Numbered from the stretch's first letter, positions 16,416-24,988 are shown. The stretch is 64,000 bases of DNA from an uncultured Hyphomonadaceae bacterium (GCA_913058335.1 CAJXPX010000001.1:118618-182617); one strand, 5' to 3'. Program-made: numbers and translations. The notes: generated by a model from the sequence alone, not told the origin.

Positions 16416-18455
16416 ATGAAATTTGCAATTGCCTCAATAAGCATCTCCGCATTGATGATAAGCCAGATCAGCTTTGCCCATGCCCAGAACAATCCAGAAG
16501 CAGAGCCCCTCCTCGCGCCGCAAACCCGCGTAATTGATACGATTACAGTGAAAGGACAGATATTCAGAGGCGTTGAATCTTCATATTCTGCGACAGAAAT
16601 TTCTTCCGAGGATATCCGGATTAAACGCGTTAATGAAGTGAATGAACTTTTGGAAGATGTTCCGGGTGTCAGTGTGCGCGATTTTGGCCTTGGCGGTGTC
16701 GCCAGCTCAACCGTAATTCGTGGCTTTGGTAATGGAGCGCATGGCGGCGATCTCGGCGTCGTTATTGACGGCATACCGTTGAACGAAGCTAATTCTCATG
16801 CGGACGGGTATGTCGATTTGAATGTTATTGTTCCCCTTGAAGTCAAAGATTTGACTGTATTCCGAGGTCCTGTCTCAGCGCTTTACGGAAATTTCAACCG
16901 CGGCGGCTTAATCGCGCTCGAAACCCGAAACTCAGGAAACTATACCGAAGCAGATATTAGCGCAGGGTCTTTTGACACATTTGATGCCCAAGCTGCTTTC
17001 GGGAAAGAGGTCGGCCAAAATCAAGCGTATAATTTCGCCGCGCAATACTTCCGCACAGATGGTTTCCGGCCCCAATCAGACGCTGAACGCGGAACAGTTT
17101 CAGGCCGAGGTCAATTTCAACTCAATCCAAAGATAGACCTCTCCCTATCAGGTCGATATCACGAAGCAGAGGCAGACTCAGCCGCTTACACAACGCTCCA
17201 TCAGTTTGAAACTGATCCTTACGGCATAGACCCGCGTGTGCAAAATGACGGCGCGGAAAAAACATTCGGCACGCTTCGCGCTGATCTTGGTTTTATATTA
17301 AATGACACCAACAAACTCCTGACTTATGCCTATGGTACGCAACAGGATTTCACGCGCTGGTTTTCCAGAGGGGGAGCTGACGCCCCGAGCTGGAGGCAGC
17401 GCGAGGAAACGTATGACCGTGATGTTTATGGCCTTGGCACAAGCCTAAATGGACGGGTTGATATTGCTGGCCGTGAAATCGCTTACGTCGCCGGAGTTGA
17501 GCATTTCGGCGAAGCGACAGAATTTCAGTTCTATGATGATTTGGATAACCGCCGCCGCACCTTCCCGGCCGAGTTCAACCGGGAATCCACGCTCAACAGT
17601 AATGCGCTTTTTGCGGAAGCTGATATTGCCCTAACGGATCGCCTAGACCTCTCGCTCGGCGTACGAGCAGACGAATTTGATGGCGACTGCGAACCTTTGG
17701 GGCCCGAAACTGGGGCAGAAGCTTGCGGAGAGCTAGAAAGCGTGAGCAATGTTAGTCCGAAAATCGGTCTGCGCGCGCAGCTTCTGGATCAAGTTCAGCT
17801 GCGTGCAAGTTATTCCGAAGGTTTTGCTTTGGCGAGCGGCTTCGCGAAATTTGCGTCTGGCGCTCAATCCCTTGGGGTGAATGGACTTCGCCAATATGAA
17901 ATCGGGGCGACAATCAACCCTGCGCCTTCGGTCAGACTTGATCTAGCACTTTACGACATCACCTCTTCAAATGAAATCAATGAAGTGACGCCGGGAGAGT
18001 TTGTCAATTTTGGGGAAACATCCCGGACGGGATTTGAATCCAGCTTGGCTTGGGAAATTTCGGATCAATTTCAAGTCAAGGCGGTCTATGGCTATGCCGA
18101 CTCTGAAATCGATGAAAATCTAAATTCAGCTCTCATCGGAAATCGTGTCAATGGCGTGCCAGAGCATACCGCGACACTAATTGCCACTTACTTTCCAATT
18201 CCAGATCTAAGGTTTACGGCGACGGGTCGTTATATCGGAGAGTATGATATCGATGCCGCCAATACAATGAGGTCTGAGGATTACGGCGTTCTAGACCTTG
18301 ACGCAACGTATCGCCTTAACACGAAGTCGCCGACAAACCTCTTCATCAGCGTCGATAATGTGACCGATAAAGTTTACGCGACAATTTTCAACAGTTTGGG
18401 CGCGTCAGCTGGGGCACCTCGCGCCGTCTTTGCTGGAGTGCAATTCGGCTTTTAA
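16416..18455 (+). CDS. TonB-dependent outer-membrane receptor, probable nickel complex uptake
   Basis: A 679-residue receptor. The signal peptide ends near residue 23 (AHAQ). The plug domain spans about 45-165, with the typical VNELLEDVPGVSVRDFG, VIRGFGNG, DGIPLNEANSHADG and FRGPVSALYGNFNRGG elements. A 22-strand barrel fills the rest, ending VFAGVQFGF with the terminal Phe used by the BAM machinery. The substrate is inferred only from context: the row is divergent from a NikR-type regulator and contains HupE. The product would take a metal chelate into the periplasm using TonB energy, presumably from the TonB-ExbB-ExbD set at 21.9-24.2 kb. The start ATG is 2 bp after the previous stop. Confidence 0.88.
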   Translation: MKFAIASISISALMISQISFAHAQNNPEAEPLLAPQTRVIDTITVKGQIFRGVESSYSATEISSEDIRIKRVNEVNELLEDVPGVSVRDFGLGGVASSTVIRGFGNGAHGGDLGVVIDGIPLNEANSHADGYVDLNVIVPLEVKDLTVFRGPVSALYGNFNRGGLIALETRNSGNYTEADISAGSFDTFDAQAAFGKEVGQNQAYNFAAQYFRTDGFRPQSDAERGTVSGRGQFQLNPKIDLSLSGRYHEAEADSAAYTTLHQFETDPYGIDPRVQNDGAEKTFGTLRADLGFILNDTNKLLTYAYGTQQDFTRWFSRGGADAPSWRQREETYDRDVYGLGTSLNGRVDIAGREIAYVAGVEHFGEATEFQFYDDLDNRRRTFPAEFNRESTLNSNALFAEADIALTDRLDLSLGVRADEFDGDCEPLGPETGAEACGELESVSNVSPKIGLRAQLLDQVQLRASYSEGFALASGFAKFASGAQSLGVNGLRQYEIGATINPAPSVRLDLALYDITSSNEINEVTPGEFVNFGETSRTGFESSLAWEISDQFQVKAVYGYADSEIDENLNSALIGNRVNGVPEHTATLIATYFPIPDLRFTATGRYIGEYDIDAANTMRSEDYGVLDLDATYRLNTKSPTNLFISVDNVTDKVYATIFNSLGASAGAPRAVFAGVQFGF

Positions 18456-18501
18456 TTTCACTTTGAAATATATCTCACCTTTAACCATTACAGAGAAAAT
18501 T

Positions 18502-19218
18502 ATGTTAAAACGGTTTATGTTACTGGCGTCTGGACTGACCCTTCTATGGTGTCCGTCAGCCTTCTCTCACACAGCTTGGTTCGTACCTGTTGAGAGCGGC
18601 CTGACGGATACGGCGCAATACCAAATTTATTTTGGAGGTCACGAAGGCAAGCTGGAAGGTTATTCCGCTGAGAAAGTAAAAACCATCTCCGCTATTGACG
18701 TAAATGGTGCGCCCCTAACCGTTTGGCGAACAATGGATGACGACAAAATGCAGATTCGTGCCGAGGGTATGCCCGCCATGCTACTTATGCACTTCGATAA
18801 TGGCATTTATACTCGTACCGCAGAGGGTGACAGCGTAAATGTGCCAATGAGTCAGGTCGAAGATCCGATTTCTGCGGTCAATGCTATCAAATACCATAAG
18901 ACTATTAGTCTTTGGACAGAGGTCGTCACAGAGGCTCAAGGACAACCATTTGAAGTCGTGCCGATGAGCGGCGAGGCCCCAAAAGCGGGTCAACCAATGA
19001 AAGTAAAAGTCCTGATAGACGGCCTTCCAGCAGAAGACATAGAAATTGGGACAGGAGAAAACACGTCCGAGACGAAAACAGATGCGGATGGCATGGCGAT
19101 GTTCACACCTGCCTCAGGCTTTAACAAACTTTGGGCTGGAAAAAGGACACCTGTCAAAGACAATCCCGACTATACGGAATCAAGCGTAGAATATCTATTC
19201 ACGTTTAACGTCGAATAA
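18502..19218 (+). CDS. Periplasmic DUF4198 protein
   Basis: The track start (18430) lies inside the receptor gene. The likely start is ATG 18502 after GAGAAA, giving 238 residues with a signal peptide ending AFS, so the mature chain begins HTAWFVP. The HxxWxxP opening and the later repeat-like beta segments (PKAGQPMKVKVLIDGLPAEDIEI, TDADGMAMFTPASGF) are typical of DUF4198, a periplasmic family often beside nickel, cobalt or iron transport genes. It may bind or pass metal from the receptor to HupE. A related protein is encoded in the iron island at 28428. Function beyond a metal-uptake association is not established. Confidence 0.8.
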   Translation: MLKRFMLLASGLTLLWCPSAFSHTAWFVPVESGLTDTAQYQIYFGGHEGKLEGYSAEKVKTISAIDVNGAPLTVWRTMDDDKMQIRAEGMPAMLLMHFDNGIYTRTAEGDSVNVPMSQVEDPISAVNAIKYHKTISLWTEVVTEAQGQPFEVVPMSGEAPKAGQPMKVKVLIDGLPAEDIEIGTGENTSETKTDADGMAMFTPASGFNKLWAGKRTPVKDNPDYTESSVEYLFTFNVE

Positions 19219-19261
19219 TAAAGCTATAACGCCGTTTAATTCTTGGTATAAGGCTTCTGAC

Positions 19262-20434
19262 GTGTCACACTTCTTCAAAAGCTCAGCCATCTGTAGAACA
19301 CCCCTTATCGGGGTATTCTTAGGGTTTGCTGGCGCTCTGATTTTGATCAGTCCTCTGGGAAGAGGTCAGCCGGGAAAATACGGTTTTGCCCCTGGAGAAA
19401 TACCCCCTGCCGTTCAAGGCGCCATGTCAAGGCTCGGCGCAAACCCTGATGACCCCTCTGTCACTTTAGAGGTTGCCAAAACATTGATAAATCAAGGACG
19501 TATGAGAGGCAATTCGGAGGTCGTCGCCATTGCCGACAATCTTCTGACCTCAATGAAGGACGGCAAAAATATGGCCGAAGCATTGAAGTACCGCGCTATT
19601 GCCCAACAATATCTTCATGAATTTGACGAGGCTTTAGAGCTTCTTGAGCTGTCGCTTTCTCTGAACGGAAATGATCCCACGGCGCTTTTAACACGCGCTA
19701 ACATACTTTTGGTTCAGGGCAGAACGCTGGAGGCCAAAACTGCATGCCGCGCTCTGGCCAAGACTGGACGAGCGGATTTACTTTTACTCTGCGATACAAC
19801 AGCAAAAGCGCTGGGCCCCGAAGCACTAATGGCCGCAAGTCGCTTAAACGCGATGATCAAGTCCGGCCGAATGGATCCGGCTTTGACAGGGTATGGCTAT
19901 AGCGTGCTGGGGGAAATCGCGATGTTTCAGGGCGACGACAAACTAGCGCAAAGCCTGTTTGAAAAAGCCCAGATTGCAGATCCCGAAAACCTAAGAGTTC
20001 GAGCATTGCATGCGGACAGCTTTCTCGCCCTGGGCCAGCCAGAAGCTGCGATAAACGCTTTGGACGTAATGGCAGATACTGACGCGCTGCTCGTTAGGCG
20101 CGCCATCGCGTTCAAACTCGCTGGCGACGCTGCATCCCTTTCCCGTATAGAAAGTGAATTTTCCAGCAGAGTGCAGAGTAATCTGCAGGAAGGGCATATA
20201 GGTCACGCACGAGAAGAAGCCAGATATTTTCTTGAGGTCACAAATGAACCTTCCAAAGCGCTCGAAAGGGCAAAGTTAAACTGGAAGGTTCAAAGAGAGT
20301 TTGAAGACGCTTGGCTTTTAATTGACTCGGCCAGAGCGGCAAATGCATCGGATGAATTAGATACGGTGCGAAGCTGGATGCGCGCCGAAACCGTGGTAGC
20401 TCCAGAACTGGTTTCGCGTCTCCCGCGGGATTGA
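19262..20434 (+). CDS. Membrane-anchored TPR protein (CcmI/NrfG-like)
   Basis: A 390-residue protein that starts at GTG 19262, the only start that keeps the N-terminal helix (TPLIGVFLGFAGALILIS); AAGG lies about ten bases upstream. The rest is helical, with TPR-like repeats near 95-170 (YRAIAQQYLHEFDEALELLELSLSLNGNDP) and 200-300. It resembles the TPR part of CcmI/CcmH-type cytochrome c assembly factors, but there is no CxxC motif and no other ccm gene nearby, so that function is not supported. Its place between the DUF4198 and HupE genes suggests a scaffold in the metal-uptake row. This is the least expected member of the row. Confidence 0.7.
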   Translation: MSHFFKSSAICRTPLIGVFLGFAGALILISPLGRGQPGKYGFAPGEIPPAVQGAMSRLGANPDDPSVTLEVAKTLINQGRMRGNSEVVAIADNLLTSMKDGKNMAEALKYRAIAQQYLHEFDEALELLELSLSLNGNDPTALLTRANILLVQGRTLEAKTACRALAKTGRADLLLLCDTTAKALGPEALMAASRLNAMIKSGRMDPALTGYGYSVLGEIAMFQGDDKLAQSLFEKAQIADPENLRVRALHADSFLALGQPEAAINALDVMADTDALLVRRAIAFKLAGDAASLSRIESEFSSRVQSNLQEGHIGHAREEARYFLEVTNEPSKALERAKLNWKVQREFEDAWLLIDSARAANASDELDTVRSWMRAETVVAPELVSRLPRD

Positions 20435-20469
20435 ATTTACAATCAGACAATTTGAAATGAGCTTTAACA

Positions 20470-21090
20470 ATGAATCAAACAAATAAACGGCTGCCTCATA
20501 TCTCTCTTAGGGTGAAAGCTCTGACGGCTCTTTTGGGCGCCTTTTTTCTCGCATTTCCCGCCTTTGCCCACACGGGTGAAGGTTTGGTGGGGGGCTTCTA
20601 TAGTGGTTTTCTCCACCCTGTCTTAGGGTGGGATCATGTTGCAGCTATGGTTGCTGTTGGCCTTTGGGGCGCCTTTCTTCGGGCCCCGGCCATTTATATA
20701 CTTCCCATCGTTTTTCCCGTCATCATGGCATTAGGCGGCGCGGCGGGTGTTGTCGGCGCGCCTTTGCCTTATGTCGAAATTGGGATAGCGCTTTCGTCCG
20801 TCCTCTTAGGCTTATTGATTGCCTTCGCTGTGAAATCACCGCTCTGGTTAGCGACCGTCATTGTCGGCATTTTTGCCGTCTTTCATGGTCACGCTCACGG
20901 CACTGAACTACCCCAAGCATCCAACGCTATGAGCTTTTCTATTGGCTTTGTTCTCGCAACGGGACTGCTACATTTGCTGGGTATTGGCTTGGGTGTTTTT
21001 ATTGGCCGCCCCGGCGGAAAAATTGCCGTTCGCGTTATGGGAGCTTTGATCGCCTTGGCCGGGTTTGGGTTCCTATTTGGCATAATTTAG
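20470..21090 (+). CDS. hupE: HupE/UreJ family nickel permease
   Basis: A 206-residue membrane protein with both family signatures: HX5DH as HPVLGWDH (H49, D55, H56) and FHGXAHGXE as FHGHAHGTE (F138-E146). These His, Asp and Glu residues are needed for Ni(II) transport in studied HupE proteins. A cleavable signal is predicted to end AFA at residue 33, leaving mature HTGEG; six hydrophobic helices follow. It would move nickel, or possibly cobalt, from periplasm to cytoplasm, completing the route from receptor to cytoplasm. No urease or NiFe-hydrogenase genes are in the window, so the consumer of the metal is unknown. Confidence 0.93.
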   Translation: MNQTNKRLPHISLRVKALTALLGAFFLAFPAFAHTGEGLVGGFYSGFLHPVLGWDHVAAMVAVGLWGAFLRAPAIYILPIVFPVIMALGGAAGVVGAPLPYVEIGIALSSVLLGLLIAFAVKSPLWLATVIVGIFAVFHGHAHGTELPQASNAMSFSIGFVLATGLLHLLGIGLGVFIGRPGGKIAVRVMGALIALAGFGFLFGII

Positions 21091-21105
21091 AGTTGGAACA
21101 CGTAA

Positions 21106-21648
21106 ATGCTCCTTGAAAATTGGACGCCAGGATTTATTCCAAACACGGTTAAAGCAGGCCAAATCCTACTCGGTATCGGAGCAGGTTTACTCTTTGGTAA
21201 TCTCAAAATGTTGCCGCCTTCAAAAGGGGTGACGACAGGTCTGATGCTTTTATTATCCGGTCTTGGTTTAGGTTTCGGAACCGCCTTTTTCATGGACGGC
21301 AGTCTAACGCTCATTTTACTCTTTTCATTGACCTTAATATCAGGTGGCGCGGTTGCCGGGAATCTGACACATACATATTTAATCCCCTTCGCTGCGTGGC
21401 TCTGTTTTTTCACCTTGGGTCTTTCAAGCCTCCCCTCCGGTGGTCATTTCCCAGCCAGCGCGAGTGTCGTTTTAGCAAATATAATCGGACTTATCTGTTT
21501 AATCGGAGGGGCCACCACCCTCTCGCATTGGGCAACCCATCGTCAAGCTGACCTATGGCCTAAAATTGGAGTACGAATTTTAGGGTCGTGGTTACTCGCC
21601 ATTGCGGTTTTAATGCTAACGTTCGAATATAAAACTATAGTTTTTTAA
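21106..21648 (+). CDS. Hypothetical polytopic membrane protein downstream of hupE
   Basis: A 180-residue protein with five or six hydrophobic helices rich in Gly, Leu and Ser, starting 15 bp after hupE. It lacks the HX5DH and FHGXAHGXE signatures, so it is not a second HupE copy, although size and helix spacing are similar. Scattered His residues (NLTHTYL, SGGHFPAS, LSHWATHRQ) could contact metal. Being last in the row, it is likely a partner or accessory of the permease. I do not recognise the family. Confidence 0.7.
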   Translation: MLLENWTPGFIPNTVKAGQILLGIGAGLLFGNLKMLPPSKGVTTGLMLLLSGLGLGFGTAFFMDGSLTLILLFSLTLISGGAVAGNLTHTYLIPFAAWLCFFTLGLSSLPSGGHFPASASVVLANIIGLICLIGGATTLSHWATHRQADLWPKIGVRILGSWLLAIAVLMLTFEYKTIVF

Positions 21649-21913
21649 CATTGCCAAAGTTCAAACTAATTTTTTATTTTGTACCTAGCCTTTACCCTCT
21701 CTATTTCGGTTAGATAAATTGTCGCCCTGGGAGGGCCTCAAACATAAGCTATTAATCAAGATTTTAACGTCCTAAAGACAGCTTCTTACAATTCAAATTA
21801 GCGTGCATATAAGCACATACAAACCATACTAAAGGCAGGCCTCTAAATTTCATTTACTGATAATTAGAAATTTTTTACCAATTCAACTTTCTGAAGCCCT
21901 ATTCCTATGAACC

Positions 21914-22726
21914 TTAATTCAGTCTGTAAGCTACAGGTACAGTAAACGTAAGATCCGTTCCCTTTAACTCATCCGGAGGTTTAGGAAATGGCGAAACCCT
22001 CTCAAGTAATTCAAGGGTTGCTTTATCCAGAACTCTGTGTCCCGCCCCCTCGACTATACGTGCTTCCAAAAGATTTCCATTTACATCAAGTCGAAACCAA
22101 ACCTGGACGACTCCCTGCATACGGCGAGATCTAGCGCGGTGCGGATAACGTTTATGTTTTAACAGCCACGCCTGTAATGTTCCGGCAAAGTTTTCTTTGC
22201 CCTCTGCGACGCCAGAGGAGACACCGAAATTTGCCTGTGACGCAGAAGGTTTTGGAGCGGATTGATCTGAAGCGGAGGACTTAGTTTGCGTGGCAGTCGA
22301 GGGTCGTGCCACTTTTTCAGGCTTAACTTCTGAATTTGACGCTGGAGTCGTTGGGGCAATCTCCACCATTTTCGTCACCGAAGGGATTTCAAATTTCTCA
22401 ATAGGAACAATTGGATCGACCTTAGATTTTGGCTTAAATTTGAGGTTAGGTTTAGGTTCTAACTCGGGCTTGGGCTTGGACTTGGGCTTGGGCTTGGGTT
22501 CAGGTTTTTGTTCTGACGCTGATTTTGAAGGCGGCTTTGAAACCTTCTCTTTCACAGGCGACTCTAGAGACCCTAGCGGCGGAAGGATAATTTCATACTC
22601 GACCGGTTCCAGTTCTGGTACTGTCTTTGGCCCAAAACTTATGGCAAAGTAAGCTCCTGCATGTGCTGCGGCCGCAAGAAATAATGCCCCCCCCCAAATC
22701 AAACTTTTGCCAACAGAGCCATGCAT
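21914..22726 (-). CDS. tonB: TonB energy-transducing protein
   Basis: A 270-residue protein with an N-terminal signal anchor (about residues 8-32), then a Pro/Lys/Glu-rich spacer near 60-105 built of repeated KP and EP units that crosses the periplasm. The C-terminal TonB domain spans about 185-270 (LLKHKRYPHRARSRRMQGVVQVWFRL and a final FTVPVAYRLN). It couples inner-membrane proton flow to the outer-membrane receptors at 16416 and 25001. It is the last gene of the operon, with its ATG overlapping the exbD stop by 1 bp. The coding strand has a run of nine G at 22687-22695 (codons 11-14), an obvious slippage site. Confidence 0.93.
   Translation of the reverse strand: MHGSVGKSLIWGGALFLAAAAHAGAYFAISFGPKTVPELEPVEYEIILPPLGSLESPVKEKVSKPPSKSASEQKPEPKPKPKSKPKPELEPKPNLKFKPKSKVDPIVPIEKFEIPSVTKMVEIAPTTPASNSEVKPEKVARPSTATQTKSSASDQSAPKPSASQANFGVSSGVAEGKENFAGTLQAWLLKHKRYPHRARSRRMQGVVQVWFRLDVNGNLLEARIVEGAGHRVLDKATLELLERVSPFPKPPDELKGTDLTFTVPVAYRLN
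22466..22500. repeat. GGGCTT-type hexanucleotide repeat in tonB spacer
   Basis: On the plus strand GGGCTT recurs with one GGACTT variant and a final GGGTT, about six units in tandem. On the coding strand it encodes alternating Lys/Ser-Pro dipeptides of the TonB periplasmic spacer. Unit-number changes would keep frame and alter spacer length. Confidence 0.7.
22687..22695. repeat. Nine-base C/G homopolymer at start of tonB
   Basis: CCCCCCCCC on the plus strand, equal to nine G in the tonB coding strand at codons 11-14 (I-W-G-G-A). Gain or loss of one base would stop TonB at its N-terminus, so the tract could act as a phase switch. It is the longest G/C run I noticed in the window. Confidence 0.75.
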
Positions 22727-23148
22727 TATCGGCTCTCCTTTAGAGATTCAGTTGCCAGCCTTACCTTTGTAATGCCGACTTTTCGAAGACTGTCCATAAG
22801 AGCTACGATTTCAACTGTTTCGATTCCCTTATCGGCCACAATCCGCACAGGTCTGTCAGGGTTACCCTCTAATATTTGTTTTAGCCGCAGAGGCACATCC
22901 GATTTTTCAGTTGCTATTTGTTCCAAAACGATATGCGCGTCTGCATCTATATAGAGATTAATGGAGTCCTCCGGACTAATGTCTTCAACAACTGATTCCG
23001 GCGGAAGAATATCCATCGGGTCGGCTTCCCGAATAATACCTGCTACGAGAAAAAAGATTAGCAGAAGAAAGACAATATTGATGAGCGGCATGATTCGGTC
23101 GTCAATGCTTGGTTTTTCGACTTTTTTTGTAAATTGGGACAGCTTCAT
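22726..23148 (-). CDS. exbD: ExbD/TolR-type protein with Asn replacing the membrane Asp
   Basis: A 140-residue single-helix protein of the ExbD/TolR family. Its helix starts PLINIVFLLLIFFLV, so the position of the proton-carrying Asp (D25 of E. coli ExbD) holds Asn24. The periplasmic part carries the usual ExbD beta pattern (VRIVADKGIETVEIVALMDSLRKVGITKVRLAT). It overlaps its neighbours by 1 bp (tonB) and 4 bp (the other exbD). Since ExbD works as a dimer inside an ExbB pentamer, this copy may pair with the Asp-containing ExbD from the next gene. Loss of the acidic residue should prevent it from carrying protons alone. Confidence 0.9.
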   Translation of the reverse strand: MKLSQFTKKVEKPSIDDRIMPLINIVFLLLIFFLVAGIIREADPMDILPPESVVEDISPEDSINLYIDADAHIVLEQIATEKSDVPLRLKQILEGNPDRPVRIVADKGIETVEIVALMDSLRKVGITKVRLATESLKESR

Positions 23149-23546
23149 GGAGCTTTCCTCGCTTGAACAAGAGAAGTCGGGCCAAGGTCATATTTCTTCA
23201 ACTTGTCCATTACAAAAACAGTGTCTTCGAGCACAACTCCCGGCGCTATTTCGATCAATACTCCGGTCACTGAATCGCTAGTCTCGGACAAAGCTTTATC
23301 CAATTTGTCAATCTGTATAGACTTTCCTCCAATGCTCAAATTCGACTGGGTCATTTTTATCCTAAGGATTTCAGGGTCAGTTTCCTTCGGTTCTGAGGCT
23401 GCGACAGGGGAGTTTAGTCCCAAAACAAATCGATCCGAAAAGGTTGAGGTCAGCATAAAGAATAACAGCAGAATAAACACCACATCTATGAGCGGTGTTA
23501 AACTGATGCGAGACTTCGATTTAGGCGCTGTAATTGCGAGCTTCAT
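23145..23546 (-). CDS. exbD: ExbD/TolR-type protein (canonical)
   Basis: A 133-residue ExbD/TolR protein. The membrane helix reads LTPLIDVVFILLLFFML, with Asp21 at the conserved proton-carrying position. A periplasmic domain of about 90 residues follows, somewhat shorter and more divergent than usual after residue 70. It overlaps exbB by 26 bp at its start and the second exbD by 4 bp at its end, so the four motor genes are tightly coupled. It provides the proton-conducting subunit for TonB energisation. Confidence 0.92.
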   Translation of the reverse strand: MKLAITAPKSKSRISLTPLIDVVFILLLFFMLTSTFSDRFVLGLNSPVAASEPKETDPEILRIKMTQSNLSIGGKSIQIDKLDKALSETSDSVTGVLIEIAPGVVLEDTVFVMDKLKKYDLGPTSLVQARKAP

Positions 23547-24246
23547 CTTTAGCTTTTGAAATTGTTTCAGTTGGACGATGGTTATTTAAGTCAGGCGCAA
23601 AAATACTGGTCACAGCATTTTCTGTCCGTAAGGCCGTATTCATAATTTTACGCTCAAACCAGCTCACAATAGCCACAACTGGAATTGCAACAATCAATCC
23701 GGCCGCAGTCGTCAGAAGCGCCGCCCAGATACCGCCCGAAAGGACTGCCGGATCAACATTTCTTCCAGCCTCTTCCATGGCGCGAAAGGCCTGTATCATT
23801 CCCATAACGGTTCCCAGCAATCCAAGCAAAGGAGACAGAGAGCCAATCAAATCAAGCACAGAAAGGTGGGCCCTCAGTTTTGTCATCTCAGTTGTAGCAA
23901 TGCGCTCAACTTCTTCTCGAACAGCGGCTTCCGGAATGTCGCATCGTAAATGCCCTCGGATTGCCGCAGTCATTGCCCGCGCGGCCGGATCTTTGGCCTC
24001 CTGAACTGATGAGAGGGCTTCCTGCGCATGTCCGTCCCTAAACAGGACAACGGCCCGATCGATATGGGCACGGCGAAATACACCTGTCGATAAAAACTGG
24101 TAAAGTTTATAAAGCACAATTGTCAGGGCGATAACGGATAAAATAATGAGCAGCAATACGACCGGCCCCCCCGCCGATATAAGGTCGCTCGTTTCATTCA
24201 GACCTTCTGTGGTCTGCGTCGGAATTTCTGCATCTTCAATTTGCAT
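23521..24246 (-). CDS. exbB: ExbB/TolQ/MotA-type proton channel protein
   Basis: The track start at 24279 is a TTG. I prefer ATG 24246, which gives 241 residues and starts MQIEDAEIPTQ just after the hydroxylase stop. There are three membrane helices: PVVLLLIILSVIALTIVLYKL, the LIGSLSPLLGLLGTVMGMI helix with the family's conserved small and Thr residues, and GGIWAALLTTAAGLIVAIPVVAIV. The large cytoplasmic loop lies between helices 1 and 2. It forms the pentameric scaffold of the TonB motor with the two ExbD proteins. Unlike many ExbB proteins it has only a short periplasmic N-terminus. Confidence 0.92.
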   Translation of the reverse strand: MQIEDAEIPTQTTEGLNETSDLISAGGPVVLLLIILSVIALTIVLYKLYQFLSTGVFRRAHIDRAVVLFRDGHAQEALSSVQEAKDPAARAMTAAIRGHLRCDIPEAAVREEVERIATTEMTKLRAHLSVLDLIGSLSPLLGLLGTVMGMIQAFRAMEEAGRNVDPAVLSGGIWAALLTTAAGLIVAIPVVAIVSWFERKIMNTALRTENAVTSIFAPDLNNHRPTETISKAKDEARNYSA

Positions 24247-24263
24247 AATCAGTAATTCACCCG

Positions 24264-24944
24264 TCAGGCATCCGCCCAACGACGGACAAGGTTATGATAT
24301 ATAGACGTTAGGTCGACCACGCTTTCATGATCGGGGTTTTCAATATTTAATTTTTGAATTGTTGTATCGAGATCGAACAAAATGCGCCTTTTCCCTTCAT
24401 CTCGCACCATACTTTGTATCCAGAAAAAAGAGGCTACGCGGGCCCCGCGTGTGACTGGCAAAACTCTGTGTAAACTCGACGACGGATAGAGAATTAAACT
24501 TCCAGCAGAGAGTTTGACGGAATGCGAACCGTAAGTGTCTTCGATGACCAACTCTCCCCCGTCATAATCATCCGGTTCTGCCAAAAAAAGAGAGGCAGAT
24601 AGATCCGTACGGATACGGAAATCCTGACCTTTGACAGGGCGAATGGCATTATCGACATGATTACCAAAAGTTTGACCGCCTTCATAACGGTTGAATAAAG
24701 GCGGATAGACCTTATGCGGCAAGGCAGCGGAAATAAAACGCGGGTTACTCTGTAAAGCATCCAATATAAAATTTCCCGCTTTGCGAGTAATGTCAGAGCT
24801 CTCCTCCAATTGGGCATTTCGCTTTACTTTTGCCGCCTGTGGACCTGACGTGACATTTCCGTCCACCCATTGGCCAGAATTGATTACATCCCGTAAGCGG
24901 GACACATCATCTTTTGTAATGATATTTTCAATACTAACGAGCAA
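24264..24944 (-). CDS. Fe(II)/2-oxoglutarate-dependent PKHD-type hydroxylase (PiuC/YbiX family)
   Basis: I place the start at TTG 24944, six bases after GGAGAG; this gives 226 residues, the family's usual length of about 225. The track's longer version starts at a TTG inside a hairpin just after the receptor stop. The protein shows the PKHD pattern: [21 protein letters not shown], then GNHVDNAI with the HxD iron ligands, the distal His in [10 protein letters not shown] and the 2-oxoglutarate Arg in [11 protein letters not shown]. PiuC-type genes are usually paired with catecholate siderophore receptors and are iron-repressed; their substrate is unknown. It lies between the receptor and exbB in one operon. 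Confidence 0.88.
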   Translation of the reverse strand: MLVSIENIITKDDVSRLRDVINSGQWVDGNVTSGPQAAKVKRNAQLEESSDITRKAGNFILDALQSNPRFISAALPHKVYPPLFNRYEGGQTFGNHVDNAIRPVKGQDFRIRTDLSASLFLAEPDDYDGGELVIEDTYGSHSVKLSAGSLILYPSSSLHRVLPVTRGARVASFFWIQSMVRDEGKRRILFDLDTTIQKLNIENPDHESVVDLTSIYHNLVRRWADA

Positions 24945-24964
24945 AGAGAGCTCTCCTATTGATA

Positions 24965-24988
24965 ACGGAGCGAAAGGTTTCGCTCCGT
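24965..24988. other. Perfect 11-bp hairpin between siderophore receptor and hydroxylase genes
   Basis: ACGGAGCGAAA (24965-24975) and TTTCGCTCCGT (24978-24988) form a perfect inverted repeat with a 2-bp centre, 13 bp after the receptor stop on the minus strand and 21 bp before the hydroxylase start. No U-run follows on the minus strand. It may protect the receptor mRNA 3' end or reduce read-through, so that the receptor is made in excess over the motor proteins. Confidence 0.6.

Noticed and set aside
18430-18501. N-terminal extension of the DUF4198 ORF
   Set aside because: The overlap with the receptor gene and a good ribosome site plus signal peptide at 18502 favour the shorter protein.
21724-21736. 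GCCCT-GGG-AGGGC hairpin after the nickel row
   Set aside because: A five-base stem with no U-run; too weak to call a terminator.
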